Source of the DNA: an uncultured Hungatella sp.
GTDB lineage: Bacteria; Bacillota; Clostridia; Lachnospirales; Lachnospiraceae
Length of the DNA: 29,024 bases
Assembly (NCBI GenBank): GCA_910585435.1
Contig: CAJUEJ010000042.1
Location: 1-29,024 of the forward strand
Direction: 5' to 3'
Numbering within the stretch: the first letter of the stretch is position 1; each line of letters starts with the position of its first letter. The notes beneath the pieces are model-generated. The model was given only the letters and a program-made list of their open reading frames with translations, did not search any database and was not told the DNA's origin. The translations under genes and the position numbers were made by a program. Shown piece after piece: positions 14,651-23,180 of this stretch.

Positions 14651-15472
14651 ATGAGAAGGAAAGTATATACCATAACATTGAATGTGATACTGCTTTTACT
14701 GGGAATCATCACCGTATATCCTTTTGTCTGGATGCTGTTTTCTTCCTTTAAGGTGAATAAGGAGATCATGGCTCTGGAGCAGCACCTTTTACCCCAGGTA
14801 TTTACTGTGGAGAACTACATCAACATGAACGCCCGGTTTAACTTCATGCGGTTCTTTGCAAACAGCTTGCTGGTTACCATTGTAATTACTCTGGCTGTGA
14901 TTTATACTAGTACCATCTGCGGCTTTGTGTTAAGCAAATATAAGTTTAAAGGCAGGGAGCTTTTGTTTGGCTTCGTGCTCAGCACCATGATGATTCCGTG
15001 GTGTGTTACCATTATCCCCAAGTACTCCATGATTCAGAAGTTCGGATGGCTGGACAGCTATAAGGCCCTGATTATTCCGGCTATGTTCAGCGGGTTTGGT
15101 ATCTTTAACATGAAACAGCATATTGCCACCCTGCCGGATGAGATTCTGGAGGCAGCCAGGATTGACGGAGCCAATGAGTTTTTTATTTTCCACCGAATTA
15201 TCTTCCCCATGGCGAAAAACGGAATTTCCAGTATTGCCATCTTCCAGTTTTTGTGGGCCTGGGAGGATTATCTGTGGCCTTACCTGATTATCAGTACCAA
15301 GGAAAAACAGCTTCTGGCAGTGGGGCTTAAGATGTTCAGCGGCCAGTATTCCACGGATTACGGCGCATTGTTTGCGGCTACGGCCATCTCGATTATTCCG
15401 GTATTGTTAATCTATATCATCTTCCAGAAGCAGTTTATCGCAGGTGTGGCATCAGCGGCTGTGAAGGGATGA
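14651..15472 (+). CDS. Sugar ABC transporter permease, MalG/MsmG type
   Basis: A 273-aa membrane protein. The first membrane segment is at residues 8-32, and the EAA loop EAARIDGANEFFIFHRIIFP spans 167-186. The MalG-like end IIFQKQFIAGVASAAVKG is typical. Its AGGAGG ribosome site overlaps the stop codon of the first permease, giving 9 nt between genes, so the two are coupled and will be made in equal amounts. Confidence 0.94.
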   Translation: MRRKVYTITLNVILLLLGIITVYPFVWMLFSSFKVNKEIMALEQHLLPQVFTVENYINMNARFNFMRFFANSLLVTIVITLAVIYTSTICGFVLSKYKFKGRELLFGFVLSTMMIPWCVTIIPKYSMIQKFGWLDSYKALIIPAMFSGFGIFNMKQHIATLPDEILEAARIDGANEFFIFHRIIFPMAKNGISSIAIFQFLWAWEDYLWPYLIISTKEKQLLAVGLKMFSGQYSTDYGALFAATAISIIPVLLIYIIFQKQFIAGVASAAVKG

Positions 15473-15521
15473 CACAGGACGGCGGTTATATTCACTTAAA
15501 TTTAAGGAGAGAATCAAGGAT

Positions 15522-17924
15522 ATGAAGGACATTTACAGGATTGCCATGGGGCCTCAGGCACAGGAGGAGAACCAGGTTAAAGGACAAAATTACAGAATTA
15601 CCATGCTGACAGAGGGTCTGGTTCGGCTGGAGTACAGCCAGGATGGGATGTTTGAAGACAGGGGAACTCAGACGGTTCTGTATCGGGATTTTCCGAAGAC
15701 GGAGTACCGGGTGGTGCACACTGAGGACGGAATCGAGATTCATACTTCCCGTATTCATTTAAAATATAATGAAAAGGATTTTTCCCCAAACGGCCTGAGC
15801 ATCCAGGTGAAGGGAAATATAAGCCCCTATCACAGTATCTGGCGCTACGGGGAGGAAATCCGTGATTTGAAGGGGACTGCCAGGACATTGGATGAGGCGG
15901 ATGGAGCCATAGACTTAGAACATGGCATCCTGTCATATTTTGGGTATTCTGTGATGGATGACAGCAAATCTCAGGTGCTGCTTGAGGACGGCTGGATAGA
16001 GCCTCGCAGGAAAGGGATTCAGGATCTTTACTTTTTTGGATATGGGCATGATTATAAGGAGGCCTTGAAGGATTTTTATTATCTGTGCGGAAAGACACCT
16101 ATGATTCCCCGCTATGCCCTGGGCAACTGGTGGAGCCGTTTTTACGCTTACACAGAAGAATCATATCTGGAGCTGATGGATAGGTTTGATAAGGAGAATG
16201 TTCCCCTTACGGTGGCAGTAATCGATATGGACTGGCATCTGGTGGATATTGATCCCAGGTATGGAAGTGGATGGACCGGCTATACGTGGAACCGGGAGTA
16301 TTTTCCGGAACCGGCCCGTTTTCTTGGGAAGCTTCATGACAGGGGAATGCGGGTAACCTTGAATGTACATCCTGCCGACGGGGTCAGGGCCCATGAGGAA
16401 ATGTATGAAGCTATCGCCACCCATCTGGGGGTGGATACCAAAAAAGAAGATCCGGTCAACTGCGACCCGGCCAGCCCGGAATTTATGGAGGCATATTTTA
16501 CCTATCTTCATCATCCCAGAGAGGAAGAGGGAGTGGATTTCTGGTGGATTGACTGGCAGCAGGGAAGCAGCTGTAAGGTGGAAGGGCTGGATCCTCTGTG
16601 GATCATGAACCATTTCCATTTCCTTGACAGCGGAAGGGACGGGAAAAGGCCTATGACCTTCTCCCGGTATGCAGGGCCGGGAAGCCACCGCTATCCGGTA
16701 GGATTTTCAGGAGATACGATCATCGATTGGGAATCTTTAGATTTCCAGCCGTATTTTACGGCCAATGCTTCCAATATCGGGTATGGATGGTGGAGCCATG
16801 ATATCGGAGGCCATATGCAGGGATATAAAAATGATGAGCTGACCACAAGGTGGACGCAGCTTGGCGTCTATTCTCCTGTGTTAAGGCTTCACAGCTCCAG
16901 AAGTGAGTTTAATGGAAAGGAGCCCTGGAGGTTTAAAAAAGAGGCCAGGGAGGCTATGGGGGAGGCGCTGAGAGAGCGGCACCGGATGATTCCCTATCTT
17001 TACTCTATGAATTACCGGAATTATAAGGAGGCTCTGCCGGTTGTATGTCCTATGTATTATGAGAATCCGGAAGCCAGGGAGGCTTATACGGTTCCCAATC
17101 AGTACTATTTTGGAAGTGAGATAATAGCGGCGCCTGTGACATCTCCCAGGATTTCCGAGCTGAACGTAAGCTGTACAAAGGTATGGCTTCCGGAGGGGAC
17201 CTGGTATGATATCTATACCGGCATGATGTATGAGGGCGGCAGAAAAATGGATATGTACCGGGATTTAAACAGCATTCCGGTACTGGCAAAGGCAGGAGGG
17301 ATCGTGCCGTTTACCAAAGAAATCTCAGCTGCATCGGCGGTGAGCAATCCGGGGTCTCTGTGGATCAGAGTCTTTGCAGGGGCAGACGGCAGCTTTACCC
17401 TCTATGAGGATGACAATGAGACCTGCAGATACAAGGAGGATGTCTGTGTAAAAACCCTTATGACGTATTCGGAGGGGGAGAGGGATGTATTTGTTATCCA
17501 CCCTGCCAAGGGAGAGCTTTCCCTGATTCCGGAAAAGAGGACGTACCAGGTGGAGCTTACAGGATTTTCTCAGGAGGCGGCCCAGAAGGCAGAGGTAAGG
17601 CTCGGCGGACAGCTTCTGACAGGGCAACAGGCAGCGGTGGCCTATAAGAGAGAAACCCGGGCAGTGGAAGTGACGGTTAAAGATGTGGATATTACAGGCT
17701 GCCTTGAGATTTCTGTGGACAGTGGGAGCCGGACAGACGATAACCGGGTGGAGGAACGGATTTTTCAGTTCCTGAATCAGGCGGAGATTGCATTTGATTT
17801 GAAGGACAGGATCTATCGTTTGGTTCAGAACGGAAAACGGGTTCCGGTGCTTCTGGCGGAACTGCATGCAATGGAAATTGACAGGGAGCTTTACGGAGCT
17901 CTGGAAGAGATTCTTACGGCATAG
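15522..17924 (+). CDS. Glycoside hydrolase family 31 (alpha-glucosidase or alpha-xylosidase type)
   Basis: An 800-aa retaining alpha-glycosidase. An N-terminal beta-sandwich is followed from about residue 196 by the barrel (PRYALGNWWSRFYAYTEE, then VIDMDWH). The nucleophile motif WWIDWQQG has Asp344, and GFSGDT has the acid/base Asp398. The conserved GYGWWSHDIGGHM and SPVLRLHSS follow. C-terminal beta domains end near 690, and a helical extension of about 75 residues closes the protein. There is no signal peptide, so it acts in the cytoplasm on sugar brought in by the adjacent ABC importer. The WWIDWQQG form, in place of the usual WxDMNE, makes exact substrate prediction unsafe. AAGGAG lies about 12 nt before the ATG. 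Confidence 0.93.
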   Translation: MKDIYRIAMGPQAQEENQVKGQNYRITMLTEGLVRLEYSQDGMFEDRGTQTVLYRDFPKTEYRVVHTEDGIEIHTSRIHLKYNEKDFSPNGLSIQVKGNISPYHSIWRYGEEIRDLKGTARTLDEADGAIDLEHGILSYFGYSVMDDSKSQVLLEDGWIEPRRKGIQDLYFFGYGHDYKEALKDFYYLCGKTPMIPRYALGNWWSRFYAYTEESYLELMDRFDKENVPLTVAVIDMDWHLVDIDPRYGSGWTGYTWNREYFPEPARFLGKLHDRGMRVTLNVHPADGVRAHEEMYEAIATHLGVDTKKEDPVNCDPASPEFMEAYFTYLHHPREEEGVDFWWIDWQQGSSCKVEGLDPLWIMNHFHFLDSGRDGKRPMTFSRYAGPGSHRYPVGFSGDTIIDWESLDFQPYFTANASNIGYGWWSHDIGGHMQGYKNDELTTRWTQLGVYSPVLRLHSSRSEFNGKEPWRFKKEAREAMGEALRERHRMIPYLYSMNYRNYKEALPVVCPMYYENPEAREAYTVPNQYYFGSEIIAAPVTSPRISELNVSCTKVWLPEGTWYDIYTGMMYEGGRKMDMYRDLNSIPVLAKAGGIVPFTKEISAASAVSNPGSLWIRVFAGADGSFTLYEDDNETCRYKEDVCVKTLMTYSEGERDVFVIHPAKGELSLIPEKRTYQVELTGFSQEAAQKAEVRLGGQLLTGQQAAVAYKRETRAVEVTVKDVDITGCLEISVDSGSRTDDNRVEERIFQFLNQAEIAFDLKDRIYRLVQNGKRVPVLLAELHAMEIDRELYGALEEILTA

Positions 17925-17956
17925 CAAAACGACGAACAAAAAACAGATTGTAAAAG

Positions 17957-17992
17957 GACAGGATTTCCGGGGAGGGAGTCCTGTCTTTTTTT
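17957..17992 (+). terminator. Rho-independent terminator of the sugar operon
   Basis: GACAGGA (17957-17963) pairs with TCCTGTC (17979-17985), followed directly by seven T. It lies about 30 nt after the GH31 stop codon. Confidence 0.9.
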
Positions 17993-18015
17993 GTCTTTTG
18001 GTTCTGATAAAGAAC

Positions 18016-18044
18016 TTGAAATGCCAGAGGAATTGCAGTACAAT
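18016..18044 (+). promoter_or_regulatory. Sigma-A promoter for the small gene and bioY
   Basis: -35 TTGAAA (18016-18021) and -10 TACAAT (18039-18044) are exactly 17 nt apart, each one base from consensus. The predicted start is near 18051, leaving a leader of about 27 nt. I see no BirA-type palindrome next to it. Confidence 0.7.
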
Positions 18045-18077
18045 TTTACCAGTTGCATTTGGCTGGGAGGGAGGAGT

Positions 18078-18293
18078 ATGTTCAGGAAAAAGAAACTAAC
18101 AGGATCCTATGACAGGGAGAATCAAATACCGGTTATCCGTGGAAGTATATGTACCGGAGAAAAGGTTGCCGGCTTTAAGGACATTCACACAGGGAAGTTT
18201 ACAGAGGTGATGGTTGTCAGAGGCGACAAAGATATGCAGGAATTTCTAGGCAGGTATGGCATTCTGGCGGAGGAGATCAGGAAAGAGTGGTAG
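18078..18293 (+). CDS. Conserved 71-aa protein of unknown function upstream of bioY
   Basis: A small soluble protein starting MFRKKKLTGSYDRENQ. The core PVIRGSICTGEKVAGFKDIHTGKFTEVM resembles short proteins I associate with Lachnospiraceae genomes, where automated annotation gives them unreliable names. It has one Cys and no membrane segment or catalytic motif. I chose ATG 18078 because GGGAGG lies 7 nt upstream. The longer frame from 17991 would begin within the terminator T-run and upstream of the promoter. Its stop overlaps the GTG of bioY by 7 nt, so the two are probably translationally coupled. Confidence 0.75.
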   Translation: MFRKKKLTGSYDRENQIPVIRGSICTGEKVAGFKDIHTGKFTEVMVVRGDKDMQEFLGRYGILAEEIRKEW

Positions 18294-18856
18294 ATGGGAA
18301 AAAACTGACAATTAAAGATATGGCGCTCTGCGGGCTGTTTGCCGCGCTGATTTGCGTGGGAGCCTTCATAAAAATCAGCATACCGGTGGAGCCTTTTCCA
18401 ATGCATTTTACGCTGCAGCTTTTCTTTGTGCTTCTGGCAGGATTTATTCTGGGAGGCAGGAGAGGGGCTTTAAGTGTGTGCATCTACCTGTTTGTAGGGC
18501 TGACAGGAATTCCTGTTTTTGCAGCAGGAGGAGGGCCGGCTTACCTGATACGCCCGACGTTCGGTTTTCTTCTGGGCTTTGTCTTTACAGCCTTTGTTAC
18601 AGGCACATTGAGCTTAAAGAGGAAAAACGGCGGCATAGCATGGAATCTGTTTGCTGCCTTCTGGGGGATGATGGCGTATTACCTCTGCGGAGTGGTATAT
18701 TTTTATGTTATCAGTAATTATGTGATTTCCATGCCGGTGACGTGGGCGGTGGTGATTGTCAACTGCTTTCTGATTACGGTGGCAGAGGATTTTATTCTGT
18801 GTATGCTGGCGGCAGCGCTGGTTAAACGCCTGCGGAGGGCTGTTGGCATTGTGTGA
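18287..18856 (+). CDS. bioY: Biotin transporter substrate-binding subunit BioY
   Basis: A 189-aa membrane protein of ECF S-component size, with about six hydrophobic segments. The family signature is clear: IKISIPVEPFPMHFTLQLFF at about residues 27-46, LFVGLTGIPVFAAGGGPAYLIRPTFGFLLGF at about 68-98. It captures biotin and works with the shared ECF ATPase/T module or alone at low efficiency. It starts with GTG 18287, inside the end of the preceding gene; the only nearby ATG (18294) is in another frame. No biotin synthesis genes are nearby, which fits a biotin-scavenging organism. Confidence 0.93.
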   Translation: MVDGKKLTIKDMALCGLFAALICVGAFIKISIPVEPFPMHFTLQLFFVLLAGFILGGRRGALSVCIYLFVGLTGIPVFAAGGGPAYLIRPTFGFLLGFVFTAFVTGTLSLKRKNGGIAWNLFAAFWGMMAYYLCGVVYFYVISNYVISMPVTWAVVIVNCFLITVAEDFILCMLAAALVKRLRRAVGIV

Positions 18857-18945
18857 AGCTTTGGATGCAGGTTTGGGGCAAGGATGGTCCCGGCGCTTCG
18901 GACGGAGGGAGTGCCGGAAAGCTTTTAAAGGTTTTTGGAGGAGAG

Positions 18946-20136
18946 ATGATGAAGAAAAAAGTATTAATGGCAGTGGTGGCTGCTGCATTCCTTAGCAGCA
19001 GCTTTTCTGTGTATGCGGCTCCACAGAATATGGCTGACGGAGGGGTTTTTGATGCGGAGTGGTATCGGGGGCAGAATCCGGATATTGATGCCGTATTTCC
19101 GGCAGATGCATCCCCGGAGGTGCTTTATGAACATTATGTTGTTTATGGAGCTAAGGAGGGAAGGCTCCCCTTCGAGGGAGCCACTCCCCAGGGAACGGCA
19201 GGAGTGCCAGCGGAAGGAACACCGGCTGAGGGAACAGCAGGGGTGCCAGCAGAAGGAACACCGGCCGAGGGAACGGAAGGAGTTCCAGCCGAAGGGACAC
19301 CGGCCGAGGAAACAACAGGAGTGCCAGCGGAAGGGACACCGGCCGAAGGAACAACAGGAATGCCAGCAGAAGGAACACCGGCCGAGGGAACGGCAGGAGT
19401 GCCAGCGGAAGGAACACCAGCCGAGGGAACGGCAGGGGTGCCAGCGGAAGGAACACCGGCCGAGGGAACGGAAGGAGTTCCAGCCGAAGGAGAACCTGCT
19501 TCTGAGACTCAGGGAAGAGTGATTGACCCGTCCAGGCCCATGGTGGCCCTGACTTTTGACGATGGCCCCTACGCGCCTGTAGGCAACCAGATCATGGACT
19601 GTCTGGCCCAGTACGGCGGCAAGGCCACCTTCTATGTAGTGGGAGAGCGCTGCGCTGCCTACAAAGATGAGATGCAGCGGATGGTGGCAGAAGGCCATGA
19701 GATCGGCAATCACACATACAGCCACAAATATTTAAACAAGCTGGGGGCAGCTCAGATTCAAAGCCAGATTCAAAGAGGCAATGAAGCCATCCTGGCAGCT
19801 TCCGGTGTAACAGCGCCCACGGTCCGTCTTCCGGGAGGCAATAAAAATGCAGTGGTTCTGGCAAATGTAAATGCGCCTATGATTATGTGGAATATTGATA
19901 CATTAGACTGGAAGACCAAGGATGCCGGCAGCACGGTAAATGCTGTGCTTGGAAAGATAAAGGACGGAGACATTGTATTGATGCATGAGCTGTACACAGC
20001 CACAGGCAATGCAGCGGTACAGATTATCCCTGCGCTGGTGGAGCAGGGATATCAGCTGGTGACTGTCAGTGAGCTGGCCCAGTACCGCGGCCGCCCGCTG
20101 GAGAACGGAAAGGTATATTACAGCTTCCGCCCATAG
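18946..20136 (+). CDS. Secreted polysaccharide deacetylase (NodB domain) with FDxxxY module and Pro/Glu/Thr repeat linker
   Basis: A 396-aa exported protein. A signal peptide covers residues 1-25 (cleavage near VYAAP). Residues 26-75 are the MADG-FDxxWY-PD-LYEHYV-EGRL module shared with the protein at 380-973. Residues 86-189 are eight 13-residue units, GVPAEGTPAEGTx. The NodB domain follows: TFDDGP at 203-208, HTYSH with metal ligands H256 and H260, RLPGG at 294 in place of RPPYG, and LMHE with H347. Such enzymes remove acetyl groups from peptidoglycan or other amino sugars outside the membrane. I chose ATG 18946 (or 18949) for GGAGG just upstream; the longer frame would bury the signal peptide. 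It lies about 90 nt after bioY. Confidence 0.92.
   Translation: MMKKKVLMAVVAAAFLSSSFSVYAAPQNMADGGVFDAEWYRGQNPDIDAVFPADASPEVLYEHYVVYGAKEGRLPFEGATPQGTAGVPAEGTPAEGTAGVPAEGTPAEGTEGVPAEGTPAEETTGVPAEGTPAEGTTGMPAEGTPAEGTAGVPAEGTPAEGTAGVPAEGTPAEGTEGVPAEGEPASETQGRVIDPSRPMVALTFDDGPYAPVGNQIMDCLAQYGGKATFYVVGERCAAYKDEMQRMVAEGHEIGNHTYSHKYLNKLGAAQIQSQIQRGNEAILAASGVTAPTVRLPGGNKNAVVLANVNAPMIMWNIDTLDWKTKDAGSTVNAVLGKIKDGDIVLMHELYTATGNAAVQIIPALVEQGYQLVTVSELAQYRGRPLENGKVYYSFRP
19201..19512 (+). repeat. 39-bp coding tandem repeat, eight units
   Basis: Eight consecutive 39-bp units run exactly from 19201 to 19512, each encoding GVPAEGTPAEGT plus A, E or T. Unit 3 has EET, unit 5 has GMP, and unit 8 is diverged (GEPASETQ). 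The unit length is a multiple of three, so copy-number change would shorten or lengthen the linker without a frameshift. Confidence 0.95.
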
Positions 20137-20139
20137 CTT

Positions 20140-20907
20140 TCAGCGGCGGCGCATTTCATACATATCCATAGCCCTGTGGAACAAATAGCCGCCCAGGCAG
20201 ATGGCCGAGAGATAGAGGAGGATGCCGGCAGCGGTTCCGTACCAGATGGATATCTGATTGAAAAATATTTGTGTTACCGGATAATAAGGGGAAATGTAAA
20301 ACATGTCGGCCTGGCCTTTGGTGGCGATATTGATGCCAAAGGCGATCAGACAGAACACTCCCAACAGGAGAAGTGTTTTTGCATATTCCCTTATTCCATG
20401 TCCGGCCGCCCCGGACAGCCCGCAAAAAAGCCCTAAAAAGATCAGTACAATGTGCCATGCCAATCCGTGAAGGGTCAGAACCCAGTAAGGGTGGAGAAGC
20501 CCGGAGGGTTCAGCCAGCGCCATGACACCGCCCAGAAGGCAGAAATCCCGAAGATATGTGCAGACCGTCTGCCGGAAAGAGGGATATTTTTTTATAACAG
20601 GGAGAGACAGGCATAAGTACATGGGAGTGCTGCAAAGCTGGAATGGAAAATACCACCAGTCAAAGCGCCCCTGGTTGACGACAACATATAAAAAGAGCTG
20701 CTTGTAAATCTCGCCGAGGGAAAGAAATATTCCGCACAGGAACATGACAAAGACCACCCGGGAAGGATTGTGTCTGTATTTCCTGGCAAAATAATTTGCT
20801 CCGAGAACCGCCAGAGCGATTCCGGACAGGCAGAATACAATATGGAAAAGAGAGTATGGTTTTGGGACGGACATAGGCCATGCCGTTTTTTTCAAAAGCT
20901 CTGTCAT
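20140..20907 (-). CDS. TMEM164/YwaF-like integral membrane protein
   Basis: A 255-aa protein with about seven hydrophobic segments, beginning near residue 18 (LFHIVFCLSGIALAVLGANYF). The FDWWYFPFQLCSTPMYLCLSLP segment at about 80-101 and the later HGLAWHIVLIFLGLF fit the YwaF/TIGR02206 group, related to TMEM164. The function is not established in bacteria. I chose ATG 20907 because GGAAGG lies 7 nt upstream. The frame extends to 20949, but that extra part overlaps promoter-like DNA and lacks a ribosome site. It ends 3 nt from the deacetylase stop on the opposite strand, with no terminator between. Confidence 0.78.
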   Translation of the reverse strand: MTELLKKTAWPMSVPKPYSLFHIVFCLSGIALAVLGANYFARKYRHNPSRVVFVMFLCGIFLSLGEIYKQLFLYVVVNQGRFDWWYFPFQLCSTPMYLCLSLPVIKKYPSFRQTVCTYLRDFCLLGGVMALAEPSGLLHPYWVLTLHGLAWHIVLIFLGLFCGLSGAAGHGIREYAKTLLLLGVFCLIAFGINIATKGQADMFYISPYYPVTQIFFNQISIWYGTAAGILLYLSAICLGGYLFHRAMDMYEMRRR

Positions 20908-20964
20908 AAGAAAACCTTCCTCTCCTCTGTAATAAGTAAAGTATATCATAAATTTATTCCCATA

Positions 20965-20994
20965 TTGACGGAATCTTATAATAAATATTATAAT
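20965..20994 (+). promoter_or_regulatory. tex: Sigma-A promoter upstream of tex
   Basis: -35 TTGACG (20965-20970) and a perfect -10 TATAAT (20989-20994) are 18 nt apart. The predicted start is near 21001, giving a short leader of about 27 nt with TAGGAG before the tex ATG. Confidence 0.75.
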
Positions 20995-21027
20995 AGGGCT
21001 ATTCTACAGCTGAGTTAGGAGAAAAAT

Positions 21028-23169
21028 ATGGATATTATAAAAGCATTGCAGGAAGAGTTAAAGATTGGCCGCCATCAGGTGGAGGCGGCTGTGAAGCTGA
21101 TAGATGAGGGGAATACCATTCCGTTTATCGCCAGATACCGGAAGGAGGCCACAGGCTCTCTGGATGATGAGATTCTGAGAACCTTAGACGAAAGGCTAAA
21201 GTATCTGCGGAACCTGACAGAGAAAAAGGAACAGGTGATTGCTTCCATCCAGGAGCAGGGAAAGCTGACCCCGGAGCTGGAGGGACAGATCCGGGAGGCG
21301 TCCACTCTGGTAGCCGTAGAGGATTTATACCGGCCATACCGTCCCAAGAGAAGGACCAGAGCCACCATCGCTCAGGAAAAAGGCCTGGCTCCTCTGGCAG
21401 ATATTATTATGCTTCAGATGACGAAAGAGCCGGTGGAGCAGCTGGCCCAGGCATACATATCCGAGGAAAAGGGCGTAGCCAGCGGGGAGGATGCCATAGC
21501 CGGGGCGAAAGATATTCTGGCAGAGCGCATATCAGATGAAGCTGATTACCGAACCTATATCCGCAATACCACCATGAGCCAGGGAACCATCCAGTCATCG
21601 GCCAAGGATGAGAAGGCAGAATCTGTCTATGAGATGTATTACCAGTACGAGGAAAGCATCAAAAAGACGGCGGGCCACAGGGTTCTGGCTCTGAACCGGG
21701 GAGAGGCGGAGAAGGTTCTGACAGTGAAGATCCTGGCCCCCACGGATCAGATTCTCCGCTATCTGGAGAAAAAAGTCATCGTAAACGACAATCCTTACAC
21801 CACCCCTGTCCTGAAGGACGTGGTGGCAGACAGCTACAGCCGTCTCATAGCCCCGGCCATCGAGAGGGAGATCCGCAACGACATGACAGAGAAGGCGGAA
21901 GACGGGGCCATCAAAGTTTTCGGAAAAAATCTGGAGCAGCTTCTGATGCAGCCTCCTATTGTGGGAAAGGTGGTTCTGGGATGGGATCCAGCCTTCCGCA
22001 CCGGCTGCAAGCTGGCTGTGGTAGATGAGACAGGGAAGGTTTTGGACACCATAGTCATCTACCCCACCGCCCCTCAGAACAAGGTGGAGGAAGCCAAAGC
22101 CATATTAAAGAAACTGATAAAAAAATACAATATCTCCCTGATCTCCGTAGGCAACGGCACGGCGTCCAGGGAATCGGAGCAGGTGATCGTAGAGCTTTTA
22201 AAGGAGATTCCGGAGCCGGTACAGTATGTGATTGTAAATGAGGCCGGGGCCTCTGTGTATTCGGCCAGCAAGCTGGCTACGGAAGAATTTCCCCAGTTTG
22301 ACGTGGGGCAGAGAAGCGCTGCATCCATTGCCAGAAGGCTCCAGGATCCTCTGGCAGAGCTGGTGAAGATCGACCCCAAATCCATCGGTGTGGGACAGTA
22401 TCAGCATGATATGAATCAGAAGCATCTGGGAGAAGCGCTGCAGGGAGTTGTGGAAAACTGTGTAAATAAAGTAGGCGTGGATCTGAATACTGCATCTGCC
22501 CCTCTTTTAGAATATGTCTCCGGTATCAGCAAGGCCCTGGCTAAAAATATTGTGGCTTATCGGGAGGAGCACGGCGCATTCCGGAGCCGGAAGCAGCTTT
22601 TAAAGGTAGCCAAGCTGGGCCCCAAGGCTTATGAACAGTGTGCCGGATTTATGAGGATACAGGGGGGAGAGGATCCCCTGGACGGAACCAGCGTGCATCC
22701 GGAAAGCTATGAGGCAGCAGGCAATCTGCTAAAGAAGCTGGGCTATGATCCTAAAGAGATTGCAGCAGGAGGTTTAAAAGGGATCGGCAAAAAGATAGTG
22801 GACTATAAAAAGCTGGCCCGGGAGCTGGAGATCGGAGAGATCACCCTTCAGGACATTGTAAAAGAGCTGGAGAAGCCGGCCAGAGATCCCAGGGATGAGA
22901 TGCCCAAGCCTATTTTAAGGACAGATGTCATGGAGATGAAGGACTTGACGCCAGGCATGGTTTTAAAGGGAACTGTCAGAAATGTCATCGATTTCGGGGC
23001 GTTTGTGGACATCGGTGTTCACCAGGACGGACTGGTGCATATCTCCCAGATGACAGATAAATTTATCAAGCATCCCATGGAGGTAGTCAGTGTCGGTGAT
23101 ATTGTAGAAGTAAAGGTACTGAGCGTGGATCTGGCTAAAAAGCGGATTGCGCTGACCATGAAGATGTGA
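21028..23169 (+). CDS. tex: Tex-family RNA-binding transcription accessory protein
   Basis: A 713-aa protein, normal for Tex. The N-terminal helical part carries the Tex signature IPFIARYRKEATGSLDDE. A YqgF-like RNase-H fold begins near residue 315 (VVLGWDPAFRTGCKLAVVDETG). Helix-hairpin-helix repeats at about 485-545 (DLNTASAPLLEYVSGIS, KLGPKAYEQCAGFMRI) are followed by a C-terminal S1 RNA-binding domain from about residue 640 (GMVLKGTVRNVIDFGAFVDIG). Tex binds nucleic acid in the cytoplasm and is implicated in transcription and RNA turnover. It opens the long plus-strand run that continues through tsaE and tsaD; the next ribosome site begins right after its stop. Confidence 0.96.
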   Translation: MDIIKALQEELKIGRHQVEAAVKLIDEGNTIPFIARYRKEATGSLDDEILRTLDERLKYLRNLTEKKEQVIASIQEQGKLTPELEGQIREASTLVAVEDLYRPYRPKRRTRATIAQEKGLAPLADIIMLQMTKEPVEQLAQAYISEEKGVASGEDAIAGAKDILAERISDEADYRTYIRNTTMSQGTIQSSAKDEKAESVYEMYYQYEESIKKTAGHRVLALNRGEAEKVLTVKILAPTDQILRYLEKKVIVNDNPYTTPVLKDVVADSYSRLIAPAIEREIRNDMTEKAEDGAIKVFGKNLEQLLMQPPIVGKVVLGWDPAFRTGCKLAVVDETGKVLDTIVIYPTAPQNKVEEAKAILKKLIKKYNISLISVGNGTASRESEQVIVELLKEIPEPVQYVIVNEAGASVYSASKLATEEFPQFDVGQRSAASIARRLQDPLAELVKIDPKSIGVGQYQHDMNQKHLGEALQGVVENCVNKVGVDLNTASAPLLEYVSGISKALAKNIVAYREEHGAFRSRKQLLKVAKLGPKAYEQCAGFMRIQGGEDPLDGTSVHPESYEAAGNLLKKLGYDPKEIAAGGLKGIGKKIVDYKKLARELEIGEITLQDIVKELEKPARDPRDEMPKPILRTDVMEMKDLTPGMVLKGTVRNVIDFGAFVDIGVHQDGLVHISQMTDKFIKHPMEVVSVGDIVEVKVLSVDLAKKRIALTMKM

Positions 23170-23180
23170 CGGAGGTTGGC

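Noticed and set aside
17991..18077. Upstream extension of the 71-aa protein to a 100-aa form
   Set aside because: It would start in the T-run of the terminator and upstream of the promoter's start site, with no ribosome site.
18000..18077. BirA operator upstream of bioY
   Set aside because: No TTAAC-type inverted repeat of the expected spacing is visible around the promoter.
19201..19512. Regular 39-bp repeats as a possible CRISPR array
   Set aside because: There are no unique spacers; units abut directly and stay in frame with the secreted enzyme.
18964..19725. 253-aa minus-strand frame with Trp/His/Cys/Ser repeats
   Set aside because: It is the complement of the 39-bp coding repeat of the deacetylase, whose frame carries a signal peptide and NodB motifs.
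20908..20949. Longer N-terminus for the TMEM164/YwaF-like protein
   Set aside because: There is no ribosome site before 20949, while GGAAGG is well spaced for the ATG at 20907.
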